A stretch of DNA of 11,719 nt from JAYEID01 sp964581885 (lineage in GTDB: Bacteria > Patescibacteriota > WWE3 > JAUXAW01 > JAYEID01), in contig CAZOPS010000020.1 in NCBI GenBank assembly GCA_964581885.1, positions 1 through 11,719 on the forward strand, in the 5' to 3' direction. Shown here one piece after another: positions 1-6,496 of the stretch; positions within the stretch are counted from its first letter, which is position 1, and every line of letters begins with the position of its first letter. The position numbers and the translations under genes were made by a program. The notes under the pieces are model-generated. The model was not told the DNA's origin. It ran no database searches and saw nothing but the letters and a program-made list of their open reading frames with translations.

Positions 1-27
1 GCGGAATGCGGTCCGCCGGCTGGCGGA
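1..27. repeat. Overlapping GC-rich inverted repeats just past clpE
   Basis: Directly after the clpE stop lies a GC-rich palindrome. TCCGCC (12-17) pairs with GGCGGA (22-27) around a GGCT loop. TCCGC (12-16) can instead pair with GCGGA (1-5), giving two mutually exclusive hairpins. On the minus strand no T-run follows before the window ends, so a rho-independent terminator is possible but not shown. It could equally be a dispersed palindromic repeat. The sequence is cut by the window edge. Confidence 0.45.
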
Positions 28-31
28 GCTA

Positions 32-2098
32 TTAGCTGATTTGGAGTGAATTACCGCTTTTACCTACTTTTACAGTATCACCCTCATCTACCTGGCCGCG
101 AATAATTTTTTCTGAAATAGGATTTTCTATTTCTCGTTGAATTAAACGGCGCAAAGGTCGAGCACCAAATTCTGGATCAAATCCTCTTTCTGCAAGATAA
201 TCTTTTGCGGGGTTAGTAATTTTTAACTCAACCTCCTGCTCTTGCAAACGGTCTTCAACCTTACTTATTTCCAGTTCAACAATCTTCCGCAAATCTTGTT
301 TACTAAGAGGATTGAAAATAATAGTTTCGTCAATCCTATTTAAAAATTCGGGTCGAAATGTTTGGCGGAGCCGGTTATTAATCTCCTCTCCTATTTTTTC
401 CCTATCCATAGTATCTTTGGAATCCTCAACAAAAGAAATTCCCTCTTTCATATTTTGATAAAACAACTCACTCCCAACATTAGAAGTCATAATTAAAATT
501 GTATTCTTAAAATCAATTGTCTTGCCCTGACCACTTGTAAGTCTCCCATCTTCAAAAATCTGCAACAATATATTGAAAACACTTGAATGTGCTTTTTCTA
601 CTTCGTCCAAAAGAATTACCGAAAAAGGTTTGCGGCGGACTACTTCTGTTAGCTGTCCACCTTCTTCGTAACCAATATAACCTGGCGGTGCCCCTACCAT
701 ACGGGAAACGTTGTGTCGTTCCTGATATTCGCTCATATCTAAGCGAACCATTAAATCTTCATCACCATATAAAACATCTGCCAAGGCTTTTGTTAGTTCA
801 GTTTTTCCCACCCCTGTGGGACCCAGAAAAAGAAAGGCCCCAATTGGTCGATTAGGGTCTTTTAAACCCGCTCTAGAGCGTCTGATCGCCTCGCTAACAG
901 CTTTTACTGCCTTGTCCTGATCCACAACACGCTCGTGAATTCTTTCCTCTAAATTAGCTAGCTTCTCCTGCTCTTCCTCAGATAAATCTTCTAAAGGAAT
1001 TCCAGTCATATTAGAAACAATTTCAGCTACATCTTCCTCATTCACCTCTGGGTGCTCTTCCATTTTGGTTTGGCGCCAAATTTCTGCCAACTCCTCGCGA
1101 ATATCCTCTAGCTCTTCCAACTTATTTTCTAATTTCTTTTTTTCTTCTCCCTCTGCACCAGCTAATTGATCCTTTATTTCTTGAATTTCATTTTCAACCT
1201 GCTTAAGATTTTCTGGTTCTTCAATTGTTTCTAGGCGCACTTTTGCACAGGCTTCGTCTAAAAGATCCACAGCCTTATCTGGCAAGAAGCGGTCTGAAAT
1301 ATAGCGATCTGACAATTTTGCACATGCAACAAGAGCTTCAGGAGTAACTTCAACCTGATGATGCTCAGCGTAGTGTTCTTTCAATCCTTTCAGTATTTTT
1401 ATGGTTTCATCTGTAGTAGATTCTCGAACCATAACTGGTTGAAAACGCCTTTCAAGCGCACCGTCCTTTTCAACGTGTTCACGGTATTCATCCAGCGTTG
1501 TAGCCCCAATTGCCCGTAGCTCTCCCCTTGCCAAAGGAGGCTTTAAAATATTTGCAGCATCAATTGCACCACGAGCAGCACCAGCACCTACAATTATGTG
1601 TAACTCATCAATAAACAAGATGATCTGGCCTTCTGATTTTTGCACTTCTTCAATTGCCTGCTTGAGCCTCTGCTCAAACTCACCCCGCACACTTGCACCT
1701 GCTAACATCAGAGAGATATCCAAAGCAACAATTCTCTTCCCCTCCAAAGATTCCGGTACTTTATCCTGCGCAATCCGTTGAGCTAAACCCTCAACAATAG
1801 CAGTCTTACCTACTCCAGGATCACCAATAAGAACAGGGTTGTTTTTTGTTCGCCGCGACAAAATATGAATAACGCGCTCAATCTCCTCTTCCCTCCCAAT
1901 TACGGGATCTAGTTTGCCTTCTTCTGCTTCCTTAGTAAGATCACGTCCAAATTTATTCAAGGCAGAGGTCTCCTGGGCCCCAGACTGGAGCTTTTGAAAA
2001 CACACCTCACACACGTTGACAAACACAGGACGCCCGTCAACCATTTTTTGAGTTTGAATCTTTGCAGGCCTCTTTTTGCATATTTGACAAGTAACCAT
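32..2098 (-). CDS. clpE: ClpE-type AAA+ unfoldase (Clp/Hsp100) with N-terminal zinc finger
   Basis: An ATP-driven cytosolic protein unfoldase or disaggregase; family members feed substrates to ClpP or refold aggregates. The 688 residues begin with a Cys4 zinc finger (C4-x2-C7-x22-C30-x2-C33) in place of the double Clp_N domain, which is the ClpE hallmark. AAA domain 1 follows, with Walker A GDPGVGKT at 92-99 and Walker B IILFIDE at 159-165. A short charged coiled-coil middle domain lies at about 295-345. AAA domain 2 has Walker A GPTGVGKT at 426-433, Walker B VILLDE at 494-499, pore loop GYIGYEEGG near 473-481, FRPEFLNRIDE near 581-591 and sensor 2 GARPLRR near 645-651. Two oddities: the domain 1 pore loop reads SVRG (136-139) where most Hsp100s have KYRG, and the presumed ClpP-docking tripeptide is ISF (554-556) rather than [VIL]GF. 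No clpP is in the window. The start has no Shine-Dalgarno; a heptamer array ends 8 nt upstream. Confidence 0.93.
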   Translation of the reverse strand: MVTCQICKKRPAKIQTQKMVDGRPVFVNVCEVCFQKLQSGAQETSALNKFGRDLTKEAEEGKLDPVIGREEEIERVIHILSRRTKNNPVLIGDPGVGKTAIVEGLAQRIAQDKVPESLEGKRIVALDISLMLAGASVRGEFEQRLKQAIEEVQKSEGQIILFIDELHIIVGAGAARGAIDAANILKPPLARGELRAIGATTLDEYREHVEKDGALERRFQPVMVRESTTDETIKILKGLKEHYAEHHQVEVTPEALVACAKLSDRYISDRFLPDKAVDLLDEACAKVRLETIEEPENLKQVENEIQEIKDQLAGAEGEEKKKLENKLEELEDIREELAEIWRQTKMEEHPEVNEEDVAEIVSNMTGIPLEDLSEEEQEKLANLEERIHERVVDQDKAVKAVSEAIRRSRAGLKDPNRPIGAFLFLGPTGVGKTELTKALADVLYGDEDLMVRLDMSEYQERHNVSRMVGAPPGYIGYEEGGQLTEVVRRKPFSVILLDEVEKAHSSVFNILLQIFEDGRLTSGQGKTIDFKNTILIMTSNVGSELFYQNMKEGISFVEDSKDTMDREKIGEEINNRLRQTFRPEFLNRIDETIIFNPLSKQDLRKIVELEISKVEDRLQEQEVELKITNPAKDYLAERGFDPEFGARPLRRLIQREIENPISEKIIRGQVDEGDTVKVGKSGNSLQIS

Positions 2099-2106
2099 AG
2101 GAATAT

Positions 2107-2162
2107 AATTTTAAATTACCAATTTTAAATTTTAAATTACCAATTTTAAATTTTAAATTATA
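2107..2162. repeat. Heptamer array: eight 7-bp units between four-helix gene and clpE
   Basis: Eight contiguous 7-bp units read on the plus strand. They are AATTTTA or AATTACC, with a final AATTATA, and every unit starts with AATT. Three units form a 21-bp higher-order repeat (2114-2134 and 2135-2155 are identical). The 19-bp string CAATTTTAAATTTTAAATT occurs at 2120-2138 and 2141-2159, and occurs inverted at 2604-2622 on the other side of the four-helix-bundle gene. The array ends 8 nt before the clpE start codon. Confidence 0.9.
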
Positions 2163-2174
2163 AGAAAGGGAAAT

Positions 2175-2585
2175 TTACTTCTTTTTCTTCTGATTCTCTT
2201 CGTAAGTTTTTATAATTGTAGAAAATATTCGTACCAACTCGTCTGCCTCTTTGTATAATTTTTCACACTTTTCTACACTTTCAGGATTAGCATTTTTAAT
2301 CATTCTTAACCAGTGTTTTGTCTCGCGTGCCTCTTTCCTACAAAGTGCTATCTTGTGCTTAAAATCCCTTCCAGACTCTGCTCCGTTGGCCTCCATATAA
2401 TTCGCTCCAATACTTGTTCCCGAACGAATGAGTTGACTAATCAATGGCTTATTAATAGTTGTAATTTTTAAGGATTTTGCAAAATTAACTATTTCTTCGC
2501 CAAAAGTTTCCGTTCTGTCTTCTAAATCATACTCTTTGTCAAACAAAACAAATTCTTTTGTGTCAATTTCTACTTGATAAACCAT
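2175..2585 (-). CDS. Four-helix-bundle protein (S23/IVP family), intact copy
   Basis: A 136-residue, all-helical protein of the family first named for open reading frames in 23S rRNA intervening sequences. Its biochemical role is unknown to me; Avd of diversity-generating retroelements has a related fold. Family features visible are YDLEDRTETFGEEIVNFAKS (helix 1, about 19-38), then a block containing LIRSGTSIGANYMEAN (about 52-67), then DFKHKIALCRKEARETKHWL (about 74-93). The C-terminal helix is amphipathic and ends in four lysines. The gene sits between polA and clpE in inverted heptamer arrays that begin 1 nt before its ATG and 12 nt after its stop. It has no Shine-Dalgarno. It is probably a cassette insertion unrelated to its neighbours. 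There is no reverse transcriptase and no 23S rRNA in the window. Confidence 0.85.
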   Translation of the reverse strand: MVYQVEIDTKEFVLFDKEYDLEDRTETFGEEIVNFAKSLKITTINKPLISQLIRSGTSIGANYMEANGAESGRDFKHKIALCRKEARETKHWLRMIKNANPESVEKCEKLYKEADELVRIFSTIIKTYEENQKKKK

Positions 2586-2586
2586 C

Positions 2587-2622
2587 TGCTATTTAAAATT
2601 TAGAATTTAAAATTTAAAATTG
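2587..2622. repeat. Heptamer array upstream of the intact four-helix gene, inverted relative to 2107-2162
   Basis: Read on the minus strand from 2621 downward the units are AATTTTA, AATTTTA, AATTCTA, AATTTTA and a degenerate AATAGCA, ending 1 nt before the ATG at 2585. The array is inverted relative to 2107-2162. 2604-2622 is the exact reverse complement of 2120-2138 and of 2141-2159, so a transcript could fold the whole gene into a loop. Confidence 0.88.
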
Positions 2623-2639
2623 AAGCGCCTCCGGCGTTC
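2623..2639 (-). terminator. Small GC hairpin overlapping the polA stop
   Basis: On the minus strand CGCC (2636-2633 in plus numbering) pairs with GGCG (2629-2626) across a 3-nt loop. Flanking G-T and A-T pairs extend the stem. AT-rich sequence with short T-runs follows, beginning CAATTTT. The hairpin overlaps the polA TGA. The stem is short and the T-tract interrupted, so termination is only possible. Confidence 0.25.
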
Positions 2640-4434
2640 AGTGCTCCCAAATGTCGGAGATCATAGCATCAGCTTTCATGGGTACTTCTTTTATCATCAA
2701 CCTCCCAGCTCGCTCCATTTCTTCTTTCACAACTTGCCTCACCCTTTCTGCATCCTCTTCTGTAGTTTCAACCACAATTTCGTCGTGTACGGTATGTACC
2801 AAAAACGCATCTAATCGCTCTTCTCTCAGTCTCTGATGCACAAACACTATTGCATATTTTATCATATCCGCACTTGTTCCCTGAATTGGAGTGTTCTTTC
2901 CCTTTCTTTGAATGGCTGCAATGGCCCGTTCGTAGTTGGGTTCATCCGGGTCTGGTCTTTCGTGGTATCTTTTTCGTCCAATTATAGTTTCCGAGACTCC
3001 TTCTTCTACCGCCTGTTTGGAAACTTTGTCCAACCACTGCTTGACTCCCGAGAACTTTTCTCCGTGCTTGTTGAGGAGCTGTTGTGCTTTTCTTTCCGAT
3101 ACTTCAATGCTGGCCGCGAGGGTTCTGGCTCCCATACCGTACATCATGCCGAAATTCATATTTTTAGCAAATGCTCTTTCCACGTCATGCCTGACCTCGT
3201 CCTCGGGGATCTCAAATAGCAGAGAAGCAACAAATGTATGGATATCCCTGTCTTCACGATAAGCCTTGCTTAAAGCGGGGTCTCTGCTTAACTCGGCCAA
3301 GATTCGAAGTTCGGCTTGCGAATAATCTGCTGTGACTAACTTTTTTCCTTCCCTAACTCGGAAACAACTTCTAAATTCTGCTCCCGTAGGAATCTGTTGG
3401 AGATTGGGATTGGAACAGGCAAACCGCCCGGTATCCGCACCAATTTGCATGTAATCAGGATGAAGCCTACCAGTCTTTGAATTGACATGGTCCAAAAGAT
3501 TTTCTCCAAAGGCTGTGATTAATTTTTCATAGCCTCTATACTCAAGAAGCATTCTTGCCAAATCGTGATCAATCTCTTTCAACACCTGCTCACCCGTAGA
3601 GGGTATATCAATTCCAGCTTTAGCAAAAGCTTCTATAAGCTGAGACGGACTATTTAGATTCACCACATCAACATGGTTTCCAAATAAGTCCCTCTGTGTT
3701 GTTTTGTAAAGAGGCCGAAGCTCCGCCTGAATCTTATCGTGGATTTTATCCCGTTTCTCCTTTATTTTCCTAATATTCTTTTTCCATTTTTCCTGATCGA
3801 TAGGCGTACCCTTTATTTCCATTTCTGCAACTGGTGCTACGCAAGCAAATTCCAACCTAGCAACCTCCATCAAATCCTGTTTTTTAATCTGTTGAAATTG
3901 TTTCCTAAAGATGGGAAAGAGTGTAATGACATCTAATGCCGCATACTCGTAGTGTTTTTTCTTTAAGTCACTGGTCTTCGTTGTTCTACCCCAGTTATAA
4001 TTGTCATATTCCTTATCCAGCTCCAAATTTAAATATTTCTTTGCTAGGGCACCTAGGTTGCTTTGCCCTCTCTGCAGACCACAAGTTATTAATCTCTCAG
4101 CAAGAAAGGTGTCATATATATTTTCTAGTTCCAAACCAGCTTGAACTTTCAATAATTTATAATCAAACTTTGCGTTTTGAAGAACTTTCAGTGGCCTTTT
4201 TTTCTCTAAAACTTTTTTTAAGGGCGAAAAATCTTTTAATTTAAAAGCATTAAAAATATAAGCTTTCTCTGGGGTACCAATTTGGATAAAAATAAGATTT
4301 GCAAAGTAGGGATCCAATTTATCCGCTTCTGTATCAACTGCTACTGTATCTTCTTTTGACAATGCATCAGCCACTTCTCGTAATTTTTCTTCAGTCTCTA
4401 CTATTTCATATTTGGGATTATCGAAGTTGGGCAT
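2638..4434 (-). CDS. polA: DNA polymerase I, Klenow-like (3'-5' exonuclease plus polymerase, no 5'-3' exonuclease)
   Basis: A family A DNA polymerase for repair and gap filling. The 598 residues correspond to the Klenow part of classical Pol I (usually about 900 residues); the N-terminal 5'-3' nuclease domain is absent. The proofreading domain (about 10-190) looks active: D34-T-E36 (ExoI), D91 in NAKFDYKLL (ExoII), Y164-x3-D168 (ExoIII). The polymerase domain has TGRFACSNPNLQQIP (336-350), motif A DYSQAELR with D370, motif B with K424, F428 and Y432, and motif C VHDE (549-552). Motif A has Ala where DYSQIELR is usual. The protein starts with a plausible MPNFDNPKYEIVETEE, and the upstream gap offers no extra coding sequence, so the missing domain is not a truncation artefact. 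No Shine-Dalgarno is visible; a heptamer array ends 5 nt before the ATG. Confidence 0.93.
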   Translation of the reverse strand: MPNFDNPKYEIVETEEKLREVADALSKEDTVAVDTEADKLDPYFANLIFIQIGTPEKAYIFNAFKLKDFSPLKKVLEKKRPLKVLQNAKFDYKLLKVQAGLELENIYDTFLAERLITCGLQRGQSNLGALAKKYLNLELDKEYDNYNWGRTTKTSDLKKKHYEYAALDVITLFPIFRKQFQQIKKQDLMEVARLEFACVAPVAEMEIKGTPIDQEKWKKNIRKIKEKRDKIHDKIQAELRPLYKTTQRDLFGNHVDVVNLNSPSQLIEAFAKAGIDIPSTGEQVLKEIDHDLARMLLEYRGYEKLITAFGENLLDHVNSKTGRLHPDYMQIGADTGRFACSNPNLQQIPTGAEFRSCFRVREGKKLVTADYSQAELRILAELSRDPALSKAYREDRDIHTFVASLLFEIPEDEVRHDVERAFAKNMNFGMMYGMGARTLAASIEVSERKAQQLLNKHGEKFSGVKQWLDKVSKQAVEEGVSETIIGRKRYHERPDPDEPNYERAIAAIQRKGKNTPIQGTSADMIKYAIVFVHQRLREERLDAFLVHTVHDEIVVETTEEDAERVRQVVKEEMERAGRLMIKEVPMKADAMISDIWEH

Positions 4435-4439
4435 GGTTT

Positions 4440-4467
4440 AATCAGTTATTAGTTCTCAGTAACCAGT
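4440..4467. repeat. Heptamer array (nnYnAGT) upstream of polA
   Basis: Four 7-bp units on the plus strand, AATCAGT, TATTAGT, TCTCAGT and AACCAGT, all end in AGT. The array stops 5 nt before the polA ATG. Although the gap is 212 bp, the array sits right at the start-codon side. Its unit differs from those beside the four-helix genes but has the same 7-bp period. Confidence 0.75.
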
Positions 4468-4500
4468 ACATAGGTTTCCCAGAAAGGATTAAAAGCAATG

Positions 4501-4541
4501 AAAAAAGCCCAAAACCATATCACCTAGGTAATTCTTGGGGC
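4501..4541 (-). terminator. Probable rho-independent terminator between gatB and polA
   Basis: On the minus strand GCCC (4541-4538) pairs with GGGC (4510-4507), followed inward by AA/TT and ACC/GGT pairs around a roughly 10-nt loop. A run of six T (4506-4501) follows at once. The stem has a mismatch and an internal loop, so strength is moderate. It would end transcripts from gatB before polA. Confidence 0.5.
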
Positions 4542-4584
4542 AGTAGTTGGGTTTCCGAATTGTGTATATAATCTTATCAGAAAG

Positions 4585-4641
4585 AAAAAATGTATTGAAG
4601 GATATCTCTATCAAGATTTTAGGACCTTAAAAACATCCTTC
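4585..4641 (-). terminator. Second hairpin plus T-run just after gatB
   Basis: A perfect 7-bp inverted repeat has GAAGGAT at 4597-4603 and ATCCTTC at 4635-4641, with a 31-nt loop holding a small ATCT/AGAT stem. Six T on the minus strand (4590-4585) begin 6 nt after the stem. It starts 5 nt past the gatB stop. The large loop and delayed T-run make it a weaker terminator candidate than 4501-4541. Together they could bracket a small RNA. Confidence 0.3.
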
Positions 4642-4646
4642 TGCAG

Positions 4647-5984
4647 TTAGTAACCTAGGAGCTTTTCCAAAATCTGGGCAGTGATTTGTGGATCTGCGTT
4701 ACCTTGTGTTTTTTGCATAACTTTACCAATCAGAAACTGCAACGCGTTTTCATTACCTTCCCTGTAATCCTGCACAGGCTGAGGGTTTTCCTTGATGGCT
4801 TCTTTCGCCACTTTTTCTAGCTCGTCTTTACCGGAAATAGTCTCGGCTTGCTCTTTCTTCACACTCTTTGCTACTTGCTCAGGATTTTCTTCCATTATCT
4901 CCGGCTCATTTATAACCAACTTCGCGGCCTTCTCAGCTCCTAAATACTCTCTTAGTTTAAGAAAATAATCCTCACGTTTTTTATCCCTTGCCAATAATTC
5001 TGCTTGTGATTTTGTCAAACCCATGTCTCTATACTTTTTTCTTTTTTCATTCGGTAACTCGGGAATTGAGCTTTGAATCTCTTCTAACTTTTCCTTTTTA
5101 AATTCTACAGGTGGCAAATCGGGTTCTGGGAAATAACGGTAGTCGTGAGCTTCCTCTTTAGTCCTTTGCACAAATGTTTTTCCACTTGCAGGGTCCCATC
5201 CACGTGTTTCCTGCTCTGGTTCTTTGCCCTTTTCAATAAGTCTGGTCTGCCTTTCAATTTCGTATGCAACAGCATCTCGTAAGTATTTGAAAGAATTTAA
5301 GTTCTTGATCTCAACTCTATAAGCATATTCGTCGTGCGCAGCTTGCTGTTCGTTTCTTCCACTTTTTTCAATTTCCTCTACAATACTTGGATCATACATA
5401 GATACATTTGCCTCAAAACGCATTTCTCCCTTTTCCATATCACAATTTGAAATTCCCAAAGTAACAGCAATCTCCCGAATTTCTTTAGCAAACTGATTGA
5501 GAGTCTTTTCAGAATCTATTTCTGGTGCAGAAACTATTTCCAAAAGTGGTAACCCCGATTTGTTAAAATCCAAAAATGTTGCTCCCTCTTCGTGTAGGGA
5601 TTTAGCTGTATCCTCTTCCAAATGAACCTCCCAGATGTGAATGGCCCTACCGGAAGGTATCGCCACTCGTCCATTCTCCCCTAGTGGTTTGCGCTTTTGC
5701 GAGATTTGATATCCTTTGGGCAGGTCAGGATAAAAATAATTCTTTCTCTCAAAATAGGTTTCTTTATTGACAGTACAATTCAAAGCTTCCGCCATCTTTG
5801 TTGTAAAAAGCAACGCCTGTCTATTCAACACTGGTAAAGCCCCAGGAAGACCTAAACAAACAGGACAGGTATGTGTATTGGGCTCTGTTTCCCAAACATC
5901 ACTGCTACAAGAGCAAAAGACTTTAGACTCAGTATTTAATTGTAAGTGAATTTCAAGACCAATTATTGGTTTTAGATTAGTCAT
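4647..5984 (-). CDS. gatB: Aspartyl/glutamyl-tRNA amidotransferase subunit B
   Basis: The tRNA-binding kinase subunit of GatCAB. It phosphorylates misacylated Glu-tRNA(Gln) or Asp-tRNA(Asn) and receives ammonia from GatA. The 445 residues (family usually about 475) open with IIGLEIHLQLNTESKVFCSC and a zinc-site pair of Cys motifs (C24-x-C26 and C40-x2-C43). The catalytic cradle includes KNYFYPDLPKGYQISQ (about 85-100) and a YRYFPEPDLPP segment typical of GatB. The C-terminal YqeY-like tail ends FLIGKVMQKTQGNADPQIT and so on, so the protein is complete. It is separated from gatC-gatA by two unrelated genes, which is unusual for a gatCAB operon. A weak AAGG lies about 6 nt before the ATG, and a heptamer array lies 12 nt upstream. 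Confidence 0.95.
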   Translation of the reverse strand: MTNLKPIIGLEIHLQLNTESKVFCSCSSDVWETEPNTHTCPVCLGLPGALPVLNRQALLFTTKMAEALNCTVNKETYFERKNYFYPDLPKGYQISQKRKPLGENGRVAIPSGRAIHIWEVHLEEDTAKSLHEEGATFLDFNKSGLPLLEIVSAPEIDSEKTLNQFAKEIREIAVTLGISNCDMEKGEMRFEANVSMYDPSIVEEIEKSGRNEQQAAHDEYAYRVEIKNLNSFKYLRDAVAYEIERQTRLIEKGKEPEQETRGWDPASGKTFVQRTKEEAHDYRYFPEPDLPPVEFKKEKLEEIQSSIPELPNEKRKKYRDMGLTKSQAELLARDKKREDYFLKLREYLGAEKAAKLVINEPEIMEENPEQVAKSVKKEQAETISGKDELEKVAKEAIKENPQPVQDYREGNENALQFLIGKVMQKTQGNADPQITAQILEKLLGY

Positions 5985-5996
5985 ATTTACCTTACA

Positions 5997-6024
5997 AAAT
6001 CCTAAATCCTAAGCACTAAATTCT
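5997..6024. repeat. Heptamer array downstream of the broken four-helix gene and upstream of gatB
   Basis: Four 7-bp units on the plus strand are AAATCCT, AAATCCT, AAGCACT and AAATTCT. A degenerate tail of the same flavour continues to about 6060. It is the inverted partner of the array at 6462-6496 across the four-helix pseudogene. It ends 12 nt before the gatB start codon. Confidence 0.82.
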
Positions 6025-6074
6025 AATCAAATTCAAATATTCTAATTTCCAAAACTAAGAAAAATCAAATACAT

Positions 6075-6455
6075 TTATTTACAGCTTTCCAAAATTGAAC
6101 CAAATATTTTCATCAATTCTGTGCTTTCTTGGATTAACTCTTTTCTTTCCTTTTCCAATTCACCGTTTTCTAACGGGCGGAGCAATCAAAACCAATATCC
6201 ACTCTCCTTTGCTTCTTTTCTACAAATTTTTATTCTAAACACAAAATCCTTTTTACTTAAAGCTTCGTTTCCTTCAATATAATTCGCTCCTACAGATCCG
6301 GTCGCCTTGATAACTTGTTTGCAGTCATCAATGTTAGTTATATCTTTTGGTATTTTCTTGATGAAAAATCTAGTTCTCTTCGAAAACTTTGTTGTCCTTT
6401 CTTCAAGGTCATAAACAGTCTCTGCTTTTTTTCTAGGGTTTTGAGCTTTGGTCAT
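6075..6455 (-). pseudogene. Four-helix-bundle protein (S23/IVP family), interrupted by an in-frame TGA
   Basis: A divergent paralogue of the gene at 2175-2585. It has YDLEERTTKFSKRTRFFIKK, ATGSVGANYIEGNEALSKKD and FRIKICRKEAKESGYWF, then a TGA at 6186-6188 as codon 90. The same frame stays open afterwards, coding LLRPLENGELEKERKELIQE and a final helix ending LMKIFGSILESCK before TAA at 6075-6077. That tail is the expected last helix, giving 126 codons in all. Aligned with the intact copy (HWLRMI against YWF-stop-LL), the stop replaces an Arg, so a single CGA-to-TGA transition explains it. TGA is a normal stop elsewhere in the window, so recoding is unlikely. An 89-residue truncated product or readthrough remains possible. 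Inverted heptamer arrays flank it. Confidence 0.85.
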
Positions 6456-6461
6456 TAGAAC

Positions 6462-6496
6462 ATTGTTTAGGATTTCGAATTTAGAATTTAGGATTT
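6462..6496. repeat. Heptamer array upstream of the broken four-helix gene, inverted relative to 5997-6024
   Basis: Read on the minus strand from 6496 downward the units are AAATCCT, AAATTCT, AAATTCG, AAATCCT and a degenerate AAACAAT. The first unit overlaps the last base of the TGA that ends the HEPN-like gene, and the last ends 6 nt before the ATG at 6455. The heptamer class matches 5997-6024 but in opposite orientation. Confidence 0.85.

Noticed and set aside
2107..2162. CRISPR-like array
   Set aside because: The repeats are 7 bp and directly adjacent with no spacers, and there are no cas genes.
2175..2585. Avd accessory gene of a diversity-generating retroelement
   Set aside because: The fold family is related, but no reverse transcriptase or template/variable repeat pair is present in the window.
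2836..4571. Several plus-strand frames of 65-127 codons opposite polA
   Set aside because: They are antisense to continuous conserved polymerase and exonuclease motifs, have no ribosome-binding sites and look like low-complexity shadows.
6186..6188. TGA recoded as Gly, as in Gracilibacteria and Absconditabacteria
   Set aside because: TGA terminates polA, gatA, lemA and the HEPN-like gene at the expected protein ends. The aligned residue is Arg, one transition from TGA.
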